From DUZB01 sp963747555 (GTDB lineage Bacteria > Desulfobacterota > DSM-4660 > Desulfatiglandales > Desulfatiglandaceae), in the NCBI GenBank assembly GCA_963747555.1, contig CAVVFZ010000025.1, forward strand, positions 124,001 through 188,000: a stretch of 64,000 nt of DNA. Reading direction: 5' to 3'. Positions 6,438 to 15,344 of this stretch are shown piece by piece. The position numbers were made by a program, and so were the translations under genes. The notes below the pieces were generated by a model that ran no database searches, was not told the DNA's origin, and saw only the letters and a program-made list of their open reading frames with translations. Numbering within the stretch: position 1 is the stretch's first letter; each line of letters opens with the position of its first letter.

Positions 6438-8792
6438 TCATGTTGGAACCATTGTTACGTCGTCCAGAACCTTACGAACAGTTCTTGCCAGATCGGCTTT
6501 GGAAATCGGTTTCATGCAGAGGGTTTTGATTCCGATTGCCGCTGCTTTCTCAGCCGAAATACGTTTGCTATGCCCTGTACAGACGATGATGGGAATACGC
6601 GGTTTTATTTGAACGAGTTCAGAAGCCAGTTTATCTCCAGTCATGCCCGGCATGGCCATGTCGGTGATGACGAGATCGAAGGCCTCGGGCGTGGAGCGGA
6701 AAACCTCCAATGCCTCGGCGCTGTCGGTTCGCGCGGTGACCCGATATCCCAGGCTTTCCAGTATCTGGCTGGTCATCTCAACGATAGGCATTTCGTCATC
6801 AACAAATAAAATGGCTTCCCTCCCCATGAGAAGGGCATCCTGAACATGATCTCGGCGCATGGGGCTTTTTTCGGCTATGGGTAAATAGATGGTGAATGCC
6901 GTCCCTTTTCCGGCCTCGCTCTCCACGAAAATTTCTCCACCACATTTTTTTACAATTCCATGTACCACGGAAAGACCGATCCCCGTTCCACCACCGATGC
7001 CCTTGGTGGTGAAATAGGGCAAAAATACGGATTCAAGATGCTCTTCTGGAATGCCTTTTCCCATATCACGGACAACAATTTTCAGATAATCTCCAGGCGG
7101 CAGATTCCTGTTGACTTCCCTGTCATCGGCAGGAGCCTCAATATCCGTTAGATGAACGTCTATTGTCCCGGTTTCGTCCTCCATGGCCTGGGCTGCATTG
7201 GTGCACAGGTTCATGAAAATTTGATGGATTTGGGCAGCGCTCGCCATAACCAGTGAATCACTGTCGAAATTTTCGGTGATATGGATAGATGATGGGATGG
7301 TTGCTCTTAAGAGCTTCAGTTCCTCTTCCGCAATGATATCCACTCGTACAGGTTTTGGCTCGTCATCCGACCGCTGTGCAAATGTCATAATCTGCCTGAC
7401 CAGATCTTTTGCCCGGTCTCCTGCCGCGTGAACCTCCTGCAGACACTTTTGCAACGATGTACTTTCTTTGGCTTCCAGAAGTGCCAGTTCCGTAAATCCG
7501 ATCGCGGAGGTCAAAATATTGTTGAAATCGTGAGCAATTCCTTCCGCCAGCGTCTCAATAGCTTCCATCTTTTGGGTTTGAAGAAACTGCTTTTCCAGAA
7601 TTCCCTTTTCCGCCTCGGTCCGTTTTCGTTTCGTTACATCTCGCGATATGCCTTGTACGCCCACAACCTTCCCTTTCTTGTCCCTGCAAAAATGTGCATT
7701 GGTCGACACCCATACGGTTGAGCCGTCTTTCGCTTTCAAAGCGCTTTCGAATTCGAAGACCTCTTCTTTTTCATTTAATTGCATCAAAAAATGTTCATTT
7801 TGTTCAGGGTTGATATAGAGATCCGCTAATTGGGAGCCCACGAGTTCATCCGGCTCATACCCCAATACCTTCTTGCTGGATGGAGATATGATGAGGAATC
7901 TTCCCTTCCTATCGGTTCGATAGAAAACGTCGGAAATCGATTCAAAAATCTCTCGATAGTGCCTTTCACTTTTTGTTAGAGTGAGTTCGACAGACTTGAA
8001 TTTGGTAATGTCCTGCATGGCGCCAAAGAGCCTGATGAGGTTCCCCTCGCTATCCTTTTCCACTTCTCCTTTTGCATTCATCCAACGTATTGCGCCATCG
8101 GGTTTTATGAATCGAAAGTCGATATCGAAAGGCACGTCATCCGTGATTGCCTTTGTAACAGCCAGGTTATAAAAGTCCCAATCCTCGGGATGGATGAAAT
8201 CCTTGTGAGCTGAAAAGGGAGGCGCCCCTGTGTGACGATCGAGGCCTAAGATATCAAAGAGTTCGTCACACCATGTGGGGACATCGCTGGGGAGAATAAG
8301 TTCCCAATATCCCAGCTTGGCCACTTTCCGGGCTTGTATGTGAAGGGATTCTCTTTCGCGTACGGCTGTTTGCCCCCGTTTCAGCTCTGTGATATCCATA
8401 TGGGTTCCCACAACACGAACGCCTTTGCCCTCTGCGTCAAAAACCACATTGGCCCTTGATAAAATGTCAATCCAATACCCATTTTTGTGGCGCATTTGGA
8501 ATTCGTTTTCATAGCGATCACGCTTTCTCTCCAGGACTTCAGCCAAAAGTTCCCTGGAAACTTCGAAATCGTGGGGCCTGGTGAGACGCTCCCATTCTGA
8601 GAGTTCATTTTTGATTTCATGGTCATCGTACCCTACCAAACTTTTCCATTCCGGTGAAAAATAGATCTGATTCGTTTCCAGGTTCCAGTCAAAGAGGCCC
8701 ACATTAGAAAACCGCATGGCCAGTTCAAATCGTTCTTTGCTCTCTTTCAGGGCTTTTTCGGTGGCCTTTTTGGAAAGTGGTCTCTTGTTCAT
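6438..8792 (-). CDS. Multi-PAS hybrid sensor histidine kinase with receiver domain
   Basis: Soluble sensor of 784 aa. In order: three PAS/PAC units (about 20-135, 150-270, 280-395), HisKA with phospho-His in GIAHDFNN, HATPase_c (NLCTNAAQAMEDE N-box, DMGKGIPEE, then GGGTGIGL), and a C-terminal receiver (FVDDE, phospho-Asp in VITDMAMPG, Lys in CMKP). There is no membrane segment, so the stimulus is intracellular. I prefer the ATG at 8792, which has GAGGGA upstream, over the one at 8819. The downstream partner is the hemerythrin. No DNA-binding output is attached, so a phosphorelay to another protein is expected. Confidence 0.9.
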   Translation of the reverse strand: MNKRPLSKKATEKALKESKERFELAMRFSNVGLFDWNLETNQIYFSPEWKSLVGYDDHEIKNELSEWERLTRPHDFEVSRELLAEVLERKRDRYENEFQMRHKNGYWIDILSRANVVFDAEGKGVRVVGTHMDITELKRGQTAVRERESLHIQARKVAKLGYWELILPSDVPTWCDELFDILGLDRHTGAPPFSAHKDFIHPEDWDFYNLAVTKAITDDVPFDIDFRFIKPDGAIRWMNAKGEVEKDSEGNLIRLFGAMQDITKFKSVELTLTKSERHYREIFESISDVFYRTDRKGRFLIISPSSKKVLGYEPDELVGSQLADLYINPEQNEHFLMQLNEKEEVFEFESALKAKDGSTVWVSTNAHFCRDKKGKVVGVQGISRDVTKRKRTEAEKGILEKQFLQTQKMEAIETLAEGIAHDFNNILTSAIGFTELALLEAKESTSLQKCLQEVHAAGDRAKDLVRQIMTFAQRSDDEPKPVRVDIIAEEELKLLRATIPSSIHITENFDSDSLVMASAAQIHQIFMNLCTNAAQAMEDETGTIDVHLTDIEAPADDREVNRNLPPGDYLKIVVRDMGKGIPEEHLESVFLPYFTTKGIGGGTGIGLSVVHGIVKKCGGEIFVESEAGKGTAFTIYLPIAEKSPMRRDHVQDALLMGREAILFVDDEMPIVEMTSQILESLGYRVTARTDSAEALEVFRSTPEAFDLVITDMAMPGMTGDKLASELVQIKPRIPIIVCTGHSKRISAEKAAAIGIKTLCMKPISKADLARTVRKVLDDVTMVPT

Positions 8793-8866
8793 GGCTGTTC
8801 CCTCGATCTTTTTGTCCATATTGCTGCGACAAGTCTGATGCGTTCAGATAATCGTTCCGCATGGGC

Positions 8867-8912
8867 AGATTACCATGTCCAAGGTTTTCCGTGAATAGGG
8901 CCAATACTGTAT
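8867..8912 (-). promoter_or_regulatory. CCCCAT-box site upstream of the hybrid kinase
   Basis: On the minus strand, ATACAGTATTGGCCCTAT (8912-8895), then 21 bases, then GTAATCT. The box has the CCCTAT variant also seen at 51376. The -10 is poor but similar to the one upstream of desulfoferrodoxin 1. The kinase ATG lies 75 bases further. Confidence 0.5.
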
Positions 8913-9243
8913 TTATGATGGATTTTCTTGGTAGAAGCGGCATTCCTCCATTGAGGTTCCGATCCCATTGAGCAAAATGAAGCCGCATCTGACGGTAGGC
9001 TGGAAAAAACGGTCAGTTGCAGGGGAGCGGAACGATGCTCAAGACTGAAAATCGGTTCTGATCGCCCCGAACATTTTTTATCGTACAGGTGCTTTTCAGC
9101 AAAAATACAGCAATGACCCCATTTTACACTAACGGAATCCGTAGTAACTTACCGTCCATAGGTTCAAGGAGAAGCGTTTTATCGAAAAGGCCGCGTGGCG
9201 GCTTTCCCTGCACATTTCACTTTATACAAAGGAGGAAGAAAAA
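8913..9243. other. Intergenic region between kinase and desulfoferrodoxin
   Basis: No gene is supported here. It holds the divergent CCCCAT-type sites for the kinase (just left) and desulfoferrodoxin (9105-9150). Around 8962-8995 a short stretch (GCCGCATCTGA followed by TAGGCTGG) recalls pieces of the dispersed palindromic element, but too little remains to call a copy. Confidence 0.5.
9105..9150 (+). promoter_or_regulatory. CCCCAT-box site upstream of desulfoferrodoxin 1
   Basis: ATACAGCAATGACCCCAT (9105-9122), then 21 bases, then GTAACTT. The box is perfect and the -10 is weak. The desulfoferrodoxin ATG lies 94 bases downstream. Confidence 0.6.
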
Positions 9244-9618
9244 ATGGCAGAAAAACTTGAAATTTATAAATGCGAAGCTTGTGGTAATATTGTGGAAGTA
9301 TTGCACGGTGGTAAGGGGGAACTCGTCTGCTGTGGGTCGCCCATGAAGCTGTTCAAGGAGAACACCGTAGACGCTGCCAAGGAAAAACACGTCCCAGTGG
9401 TGGAAAAGATCGAAGGCGGGTATAAGGTGAAAGTGGGTCAGGTGGCCCATCCCATGGAAGAAAAACATTACATTGAGTGGATCGAGCTCATCGCGGATGG
9501 GAAGGCGTATCGCCAGTTTCTGAAACCCGGCGTTGCACCGGAGGCGGTGTTCAAAATCGATGCAGCCCAGGTCACGGCAAGAGAATACTGCAATCTCCAT
9601 GGATTGTGGAAAAAATAG
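9244..9618 (+). CDS. dfx: Desulfoferrodoxin (superoxide reductase), copy 1
   Basis: Reduces superoxide to hydrogen peroxide in the cytoplasm of anaerobes using electrons from rubredoxin-type donors. 124 aa, full length. The desulforedoxin-like centre I has C10, C13, C29 and C30. Centre II has H49, H69, H75, C116 and H119, with the Glu47-Lys48 pair that gates the active site. AAAGGAGG precedes the ATG. It is followed by a small zinc-ribbon gene, exactly as at the second copy (31325). The last 159 bases are almost identical between copies while the first 216 differ at about 30 sites, suggesting gene conversion. Confidence 0.97.
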   Translation: MAEKLEIYKCEACGNIVEVLHGGKGELVCCGSPMKLFKENTVDAAKEKHVPVVEKIEGGYKVKVGQVAHPMEEKHYIEWIELIADGKAYRQFLKPGVAPEAVFKIDAAQVTAREYCNLHGLWKK

Positions 9619-9638
9619 ACGGGAAGCAGGGATGTAAT

Positions 9639-9668
9639 GGGACGGTTCGGCAAACGACCGAACGTCCC
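9639..9668. other. Hairpin between desulfoferrodoxin and zinc-ribbon gene, copy 1
   Basis: GGGACGGTTCGG pairs with CCGAACGTCCC with one bulge. A hairpin in the same place, with changed but still mostly pairing bases, occurs at the duplicate locus (31721-31749), which argues for a retained RNA structure such as a processing or partial termination site. Confidence 0.45.
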
Positions 9669-9776
9669 TTGCTCCCGTGAGGTCGTAATGCGGAAAAGGG
9701 AAGAGACACCCCTCCGGTAACCCCGCTATGTGATTGCGAAAGAAGAACCCCTGAAAAGAAATAGATGGAGAGAAAT

Positions 9777-10001
9777 ATGACTGCTATAACGGCTACACCA
9801 CAGCATTGCCCCGGATTCGACAGTTTCAAACACCTCTCGTCCTTTATCTGCAAGTGTCCGAACTGTGGAGAGGAGAAAGAAATTTTTTCGGACGAGTTCA
9901 CAAGAACCCATATCTGCAGCAAATGCAATCAGCAAATAGACTTCACCAAATGCACCCTGGAAGGCGAAGGGGGTTCCCCGGACAGTTTCAGCAAGAGTTA
10001 G
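9777..10001 (+). CDS. Small zinc-ribbon protein, copy 1
   Basis: 74 aa. Two CxxC pairs (CKCPNC near 25-30 and CSKC near 47-50) make a rubredoxin- or zinc-ribbon-like knuckle, with an extra Cys at 11. Function unknown. Its fixed position behind desulfoferrodoxin at both loci suggests a role with superoxide reductase, perhaps as an electron donor or metal site, which is inference. I chose the ATG at 9777 because the duplicate begins at the matching residue and GGAGAG lies just upstream. Confidence 0.75.
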   Translation: MTAITATPQHCPGFDSFKHLSSFICKCPNCGEEKEIFSDEFTRTHICSKCNQQIDFTKCTLEGEGGSPDSFSKS

Positions 10002-10021
10002 ATCCCATATCCGTTCAAATC

Positions 10022-10068
10022 CCCCGGCGGCGGATCGCCGATGTAGAACGGTCATGCCACCGCCGGGG
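10022..10068. terminator. GC-rich hairpin between convergent genes
   Basis: CCCCGGCGG (10022-10030) pairs with CCGCCGGGG (10060-10068), loop 29 bases, immediately after the zinc-ribbon gene and before the stop of the facing 52-aa gene. There is no strong T-run on either side, so intrinsic termination would be inefficient. Confidence 0.4.
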
Positions 10069-10079
10069 AGTACGATAGA

Positions 10080-10238
10080 CTATTTCCTGGCCATTTCCTG
10101 GTTGCAGCACTTGAGGGGAACCGTGCAAGTCTGCGCCGGCCCGGAAACACAGGAGCAGGGCTTTATCACCTGCATTTCCAGCCCACAGATCTTACAGACA
10201 AAAATATCGTCTTTTTTCATTTCCGCACAATTTGCCAT
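10080..10238 (-). CDS. Desulforedoxin-like cysteine-rich small protein, 52 aa
   Basis: A 52-residue protein with CKIC near the N-terminus and CC(NQEM) near the C-terminus, the spacing style of desulforedoxin or the desulfoferrodoxin N-domain, plus two further cysteines (PCSC). It is probably a small iron or zinc protein in redox defence. GGAGG six bases before the ATG at 10238 fixes the start. It is downstream of the membrane protein gene on the same strand (66 bases) and convergent with the zinc-ribbon gene. Confidence 0.65.
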   Translation of the reverse strand: MANCAEMKKDDIFVCKICGLEMQVIKPCSCVSGPAQTCTVPLKCCNQEMARK

Positions 10239-10303
10239 ATGATTTCCTCCTTTTGAATGAGAACTGATTGTGTTTTCATGAATCAACAGGCTTGCTTTTT
10301 CTA

Positions 10304-10681
10304 TTATTCCGCGATGGTGCCCTCCGGTTCCTTCGGAGGTGCAACCAGGCGTGTCAGTCCCACGATGATCAGAAGAATGATCGCAAGAATAGACAGGACG
10401 TTGCCCTGAAAAACAGAGGGCACTAAAAAAGCGGCAAAAACCAGTGAAGCGATTCCTGGAAGCTTTTGACCGAACAGGTTGACGGTAACCCCCATGAGAA
10501 CAGCGCCGATTCCTCCGATCAAAGCCAATACCATGACGGTGTATTGGATTCCCTCGGAGATCGCTCCTTCCCCCATTATCCGAACCGGGCCCAGCGCATG
10601 GCCGGAACCGCTCCAGAGGGCCGCCACGATTCCCAGCAGCCCGGCAATGATCAAAATGGCTACCATACTAATCTTCTTCAT
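10304..10681 (-). CDS. Unknown membrane protein, 125 aa
   Basis: Four hydrophobic segments (about 5-23, 45-65, 72-90, 95-112) with short loops and a charged tail. I do not recognise the family. GGAGGGAATG at the start gives a strong ribosome-binding site. It probably forms a small operon with the cysteine-rich gene at 10080. A possible but poor relative of the CCCCAT promoter lies upstream on the minus strand (10752-10769). Confidence 0.6.
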   Translation of the reverse strand: MKKISMVAILIIAGLLGIVAALWSGSGHALGPVRIMGEGAISEGIQYTVMVLALIGGIGAVLMGVTVNLFGQKLPGIASLVFAAFLVPSVFQGNVLSILAIILLIIVGLTRLVAPPKEPEGTIAE

Positions 10682-10867
10682 TTCATTCCCTCCTTATGCG
10701 CTATTTCAGATTTTGTTTCACCCACAGTATCCCGAATGACCGGTGAAGAAAATGGGGTCCATACCTGATTTCTTCCTGTAAGAACGGTAGAGCTCGAACG
10801 GCTTCTTTTCCGGAAAGCAAACAGGGCGTTCTCTTTCGAGATTATTCGGCTTCCAACCTTCTTGAAA

Positions 10868-10913
10868 ATACGCGATAGACCCCATAGCAAAACCTTTTCC
10901 GGGCATCTATGAT
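10868..10913 (+). promoter_or_regulatory. CCCCAT-box promoter for coiled-coil gene 11272
   Basis: ATACGCGATAGACCCCAT (10868-10885), 21 bases, CTATGAT (10907-10913). TTGAAA sits immediately upstream of the box. The promoter is separated from its gene by a full palindromic element (10973-11227), so the element must have inserted in the leader. Confidence 0.75.
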
Positions 10914-10972
10914 TTCCTTCCGTTCATGCAAGTGGATCATGCTAAAGATGGCTTTGTGACGGGCCACGAGTT

Positions 10973-11227
10973 GTATCCTTTTCAAATTGCCTGGTGCTAT
11001 GTATGGGGTGAGCGAAGCCATTGCGCCACAGCACCTTTTTTGCTGCCGCATCTATCCTGTGGAGCACGAGTCCTTTTAGGCTGGTACGGAGAGGTCGTTG
11101 AAAGCTCAGCATTATTTTTTGTGCCGGCCTACAAGGACCTACCGGCGGTCCGTGAAGGTCGATCCAAGATGCGGCAGCAAAAAAGGCCCTGTGACCCCAT
11201 TACCGCAAGGTTTTTTGAATAAGATAC
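10973..11227 (+). repeat. Palindromic dispersed element, full copy 3
   Basis: 255-bp copy with terminus GTATCCTTTTCAAA and its inverse. It lies between the CCCCAT promoter and the coiled-coil gene at 11272, so a transcript from that promoter would carry the whole foldback structure in its 5' leader. Confidence 0.9.
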
Positions 11228-11271
11228 GCTGAAAGTGAATCCAATTCAAAGTGACAGAGAAGAGATAGAAA

Positions 11272-11559
11272 ATGATGGACAAAGAGGCCTACATCCAAGA
11301 GTTGCAGGCAAAGTTAGACGAATGGAATGCTGAGATTGTCCAACTCAGGGCCAAAGCCGATAAGGCGGAGGTGGAGGTGCGTGTTGAGTATCAAAAACAG
11401 ATAAATGATTTGCATGAAAGACGCAGTGAGGCCAAAAGAAAGATTGAATGCGTGCGTGATGCTGGAGAAGGCGCCTGGCAAGAACTGAAATCAGGGATTC
11501 AAAGTGTTTTGAACTCCATGGAAAAGGCCATAAAGTCGGCCCAGTCAAGATTTAAATAG
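11272..11559 (+). CDS. Coiled-coil protein family, copy 1, 95 aa
   Basis: 95-residue, highly charged, nearly all-helical protein with a heptad pattern over residues 5-75 (KLDEWNAEI motif near the N-terminus, GEGAW near 65, SRFK C-terminus). Soluble, with no signal. Paralogues lie at 36271 and 52468 and a fragment at 17180. It resembles small coiled-coil stress proteins common in Desulfobacterota whose function is not established. All three intact copies are preceded by the same CCCCAT promoter. The stop is three bases from the left end of a 362-bp inverted-repeat element. Confidence 0.8.
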   Translation: MMDKEAYIQELQAKLDEWNAEIVQLRAKADKAEVEVRVEYQKQINDLHERRSEAKRKIECVRDAGEGAWQELKSGIQSVLNSMEKAIKSAQSRFK

Positions 11560-11561
11560 CT

Positions 11562-11923
11562 GGGCTTGGTCCTGACTTCGCGCACTATATGCTAAGCGGC
11601 CAATTTCAGGCGATTGCGTGGTCACACCGGATAATCCACATGACTCAAGAGAAATTCAAGGAGGTCTTTGGGTTTAGCCTCAAAGAATCGTTCGGCAGCC
11701 GAGGTATCGGCACGCTCCCATCTATCTTTTCCAATTGATACGCAAGGTGACTCGTTGCATGATGTATTCAAGGCTCGATCTGGTATTTATTATTGAAAAT
11801 AAGTTCGTTAGCAATCACCTATTTTCTCATATCAGATCGAGCTCAAAATGTCCCGCATTTTCTCAAATTGAACTTTCTTTTTATCGCTTCTCCGTCTAAG
11901 TGGGCGAAGTTAGGACCAAGCCC
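11562..11923. mobile_element. 362-bp element with 20-bp terminal inverted repeats
   Basis: The left end GGGCTTGGTCCTGACTTCGC (11562-11581) matches the inverse of the right end (11904-11923) at 19 of 20 bases. A second inverted repeat (GCTCGATCTG near 11772 and its inverse near 11840) lies inside. A short minus-strand frame of about 55 codons ends near 11630 and may be a transposase remnant, but I cannot name a family. It is too short for an intact insertion sequence, so it is a MITE or decayed IS. No target duplication is obvious. Confidence 0.65.
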
Positions 11924-11932
11924 GAAAAATTA

Positions 11933-11978
11933 ATACACTATTGACCTGATTTACTCAATAGGACGGATCGTTTATTCT
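11933..11978 (+). promoter_or_regulatory. Weak CCCCAT-like site upstream of the transporter fusion
   Basis: ATACACTATTGACCTGAT, 21 bases, TTATTCT. The first half of the box and the spacing fit, but CCTGAT is two changes from CCCCAT. The TTG start of the 1071-aa gene lies 82 bases downstream. Confidence 0.25.
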
Positions 11979-12060
11979 TAAATAATATTGTGAACGGATA
12001 GGGCAGATAACTGGGCGAAGAGTCATTATCAAAAACCGATGACACAGAGAAAAAGGCTGT

Positions 12061-15000
12061 TTGAATAAGCCGGGCAGGCGCGGACCAGTGGGACTCCTGC
12101 GAAAATGGGTGCAGATTTACAAAAATGAAATGACACTTTTTCTGTGGGTTTCGGCCGTCTATTTTTTGATACGCAGTTCCACTATTATTTTCGGAAACTT
12201 CACGGAAACAACCTTTCTTAAAAGATACGGCGTTGCCTATCTGCCGTTGATGTACATAATCAATGCAGTAGTGACCTTCCCCGCGGTCGGCCTCATGGCC
12301 ACGCTTCAGAAAAGAGTTTCAGCCGGTCGTCTTCTGGTGGGGGCACTGCTTTTCTGCGGCGTATCCATCGCCGCGCTGCGGTTTCTCATCCCTTTCAAAA
12401 CGGACAGCCTCTACCCCGTTCTCTTTGTCTTGAAGGGGCAGTACGAGATTTTGCTGGGGCTTCTTTTCTGGACGGTGGCCAATGATCTCTTTGCTGCCCG
12501 TCAATCCAAACGGATATTCCCCTTGATTACCGCGGGCGGACTCATGGGCAGCATCATCGGCAGTTTTGTTACCCCTGCCATGGCCGACATCATCTCCACG
12601 GACAACCTCATGATGGCCTACCTGTGTATGACCGTAACCGGCGCCGTCGTCGTTAAACGGATGAACAGACGATTTCCCCATCGGCTCTCTCAAGAAAGTG
12701 GGACAACCCCGTTGTCCTCCTCCCATGGGTCAATGAGGGAGCAAATCAAACAAATACCCGAAATTGTCAAAAGATCCAATCTCATCAAGGTTTTGATTTT
12801 TTTAAACCTTTTGCCCAACGTGGTGGTACCCATCCTCAATTTTCAGTTCCGTTACGCCGTGGATCAGTACTACGCAACCGAAGGAGGGCTTCTTGGTTTT
12901 TTCGGATATTTCATGGGGTCGGTAAATGTCATGAATCTCTTCATTCTCCTTTTCGTGGGAAGAATATTCGGCCGATGGGGTCTTCCGGCGGCACTGATAT
13001 TTCATCCAGCCAATTACCTGTTGGCATTTCTGGCCCTGCTGTTTCGTTTCGATATTTTCAGCGTCGTTTACGCCCGCCTCTCCACCACCGTCCTGAGAAC
13101 CACCATTAGCAAGCCGGCCAAAGCTGTGCTGATGGGTCTGTTGCCGAAAAACCATCGCGATATCGTCAGGTCTTTTCTACGGGGCGTGGTGGCCAAAATC
13201 GGTATTATCACAGGCGCCCTGCTTGTCCTCCTGTCGGAAGGGCTTTTGCATCCGAAATATCTGTCGATTCCGGCATCTGTTTTTGTGGGAGGATGGATGA
13301 TGGCGTCTCTTTATTTTAAAAGACATTATCTGGATATGTTACTGAATATCATTTCAGAACAGGAGACCGCCGCCGGAACCGAAAACCGGACCCTGGCTGA
13401 AATATTCAAGGACAAACAGGTGCAGAAACGACTGTTAAGCCGGTTTTCCGCGGCCCATGGAGAGGAGATGCTCTGGTACGGCGGCCTTCTCAGAACATTG
13501 AAGGTACGGGAACTGGATGAACGGATTCTGCGCGCTTTCAAGGCCCGGGACGAAAAGACGCAGATCGGCCTGTTGTCAATGCTTTCAGCAGAAAATGAAA
13601 AAAAGACCATCAATGCCCTGAGTCAATGGATGGATCCTTCAAAAGAGCAACTGATGGTTGCGATTGCGGAATTGGCAAATCGTCTTTCAAAAGAAGCGGC
13701 CAGATCGTTGAACCTTGATATCCTTGGTACGGCCGTCGGTCCGGAGGCAAAAAGCCACGCGGTGGCGGCGCTTTACCGGTCATCGCCGGAAATCCATGGA
13801 GAAACGATTCGAAACTGGCTGAGCTCAAGTGATCAAACCCTTAGACGAGCGGGCATTATTGCCGCGGGGAAATCGGAAGACCCTGCTTTTGCCAAAACCC
13901 TTAAAGCCCTTTTAAAAAGAGAATCCGCACCCGCCAATATCGTCCACCTTCTGAAAGGACTGGCACGCCTGGACAACAGGGACCTCTCAAGGGAAATTTC
14001 CGGTTTTCTGTATCACGCGGAAGCCTCCGTCCGCCATGCGGCGCTTGAGAGCTATGAAATACAAAATGACGACCACCTCAAACATGTTATCCACTGCCTG
14101 GGGGATTCTTCCCTTGAAATTCGTAAAAAGGCAATATCCAAAATTTTAAATGCCTCGTACCAGAACAACCATCTCCTTGTCACCTCATTGTATCTTCCGG
14201 ATCGGCACATCCAAAAAGGGCTGCAAAGGCTCCTGGACAGTGTTCAGATGCCGGATTTGGATATAGGGGCATTCGTCAACCACCAACTGAAAAGAGGCTA
14301 CGACGACCTCATATGCGAAAACGCCCTGGGTGAACTGCCTCAATCCGTGGTTGGTGATACGCTTGTGGAACATCTTCGCGAGGAACGCCGCATGAAGATG
14401 GAAAACCTACTAAGGGTGATGGCGGCCAAAGATGCAACGGGAAAGATGAAAATTATTCGGCGGGGCATCTCATCGGATAACAGGAGAAGGCGTTCCAACA
14501 GTCTGGAAGCCCTGGATCAGTTCCTTGACCGCTCCTTGTCGCGGTTCATGATGCCTTTAATGGACAATACTCCCAAATCAGGAACTATTGCCATGGGAAG
14601 AAAGCATTTTCGTCTGCCTCATTTTAAAGACGATCCTTTCCTGCTTTTTTCACACCTCCTCGAAAATCCGGACTGGGTGACAACGATCCTGACCCTGGCC
14701 CTGATGGCGCAACGCCATGGCGCCTTAAAATTGGATTCCGCCATGGTGCAAAGGCTTAACAAAAGGCTGGATCGCAAAGGGCTTCCGACCGTGGACGACA
14801 TTTTCAAGCTCAAAACCGTTCCGTTTCTGGACAAACTTATTTTCTTAAAAGGGATTCAGGTCCTTGAGGGGCTTTCCATAGGGGAAATTGCCGAGATCGC
14901 ATTACACGCCCGCAGCATAAATTATTCCCCCGGCCAAGTGGTGGTTCAGGCAAAAGAGACTGTTGGGGCAATGTATTTCGTCATGAAGGGCAAGGTATCC

Positions 15001-15276
15001 GTTTTAAAGGCTTCGAAGGATCCAAGAGAAACCAAAGATGCAATAAGCATTGACCAAATCGGAATAAAAGGTTTCTTCGGCGAACTGCCATTGATTGATT
15101 CCGGTAAGCATTTGACAACCGTCAAAACTGTGGAAGATAGTCAATTCCTGGCTCTTCCAAGAACCGAATTCATTAAAATCGCGCACGAATTTCCTGTAGT
15201 CCTTTTGCGCCTGGCCGGTGTTCTGGGGCATAGGCTTCGCAAAATGGAGGAAAGCCCGGGCCTAAAGGATTTTTAA
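12061..15276 (+). CDS. Nucleotide-transporter-like MFS protein fused to HEAT repeats and cNMP-binding domain
   Basis: 1071 aa inner-membrane protein. Residues about 20-420 hold roughly twelve hydrophobic segments resembling the ATP/ADP translocase (Npt/NTT) branch of the major facilitator superfamily. About 430-850 are helical HEAT-like repeats. About 920-1050 form a cyclic-nucleotide-binding domain (GEIAEIALHARS, then GQVVVQAKETVGAMYFVMKGKVSV, and GFFGELPLIDSG as the phosphate-binding cassette). The domain order suggests transport gated by a nucleotide or stress signal, which is inference; the substrate is unknown. The start is TTG with only AAAGG upstream, and the frame opens there. Confidence 0.8.
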   Translation: MNKPGRRGPVGLLRKWVQIYKNEMTLFLWVSAVYFLIRSSTIIFGNFTETTFLKRYGVAYLPLMYIINAVVTFPAVGLMATLQKRVSAGRLLVGALLFCGVSIAALRFLIPFKTDSLYPVLFVLKGQYEILLGLLFWTVANDLFAARQSKRIFPLITAGGLMGSIIGSFVTPAMADIISTDNLMMAYLCMTVTGAVVVKRMNRRFPHRLSQESGTTPLSSSHGSMREQIKQIPEIVKRSNLIKVLIFLNLLPNVVVPILNFQFRYAVDQYYATEGGLLGFFGYFMGSVNVMNLFILLFVGRIFGRWGLPAALIFHPANYLLAFLALLFRFDIFSVVYARLSTTVLRTTISKPAKAVLMGLLPKNHRDIVRSFLRGVVAKIGIITGALLVLLSEGLLHPKYLSIPASVFVGGWMMASLYFKRHYLDMLLNIISEQETAAGTENRTLAEIFKDKQVQKRLLSRFSAAHGEEMLWYGGLLRTLKVRELDERILRAFKARDEKTQIGLLSMLSAENEKKTINALSQWMDPSKEQLMVAIAELANRLSKEAARSLNLDILGTAVGPEAKSHAVAALYRSSPEIHGETIRNWLSSSDQTLRRAGIIAAGKSEDPAFAKTLKALLKRESAPANIVHLLKGLARLDNRDLSREISGFLYHAEASVRHAALESYEIQNDDHLKHVIHCLGDSSLEIRKKAISKILNASYQNNHLLVTSLYLPDRHIQKGLQRLLDSVQMPDLDIGAFVNHQLKRGYDDLICENALGELPQSVVGDTLVEHLREERRMKMENLLRVMAAKDATGKMKIIRRGISSDNRRRRSNSLEALDQFLDRSLSRFMMPLMDNTPKSGTIAMGRKHFRLPHFKDDPFLLFSHLLENPDWVTTILTLALMAQRHGALKLDSAMVQRLNKRLDRKGLPTVDDIFKLKTVPFLDKLIFLKGIQVLEGLSIGEIAEIALHARSINYSPGQVVVQAKETVGAMYFVMKGKVSVLKASKDPRETKDAISIDQIGIKGFFGELPLIDSGKHLTTVKTVEDSQFLALPRTEFIKIAHEFPVVLLRLAGVLGHRLRKMEESPGLKDF

Positions 15277-15344
15277 TGAAAGCTTTTCTGAAAAATCCTG
15301 AAATTGATTCGGGGCTTTGTTCGATTAAGGGCGGTTCCAAAACC

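Noticed and set aside
8962..8995. Possible further copy of the palindromic element (GCCGCATCTGA then TAGGCTGG)
   Set aside because: Only two short blocks match and the termini are missing; could be chance.
10724..10769. Minus-strand CCCCAT with -10-like ATACTGT upstream of the 125-aa membrane protein
   Set aside because: CCCCAT and the 21-base spacing fit, but the first half reads ATCA rather than ATAC and the -10 is poor. Not counted among the regulon sites.
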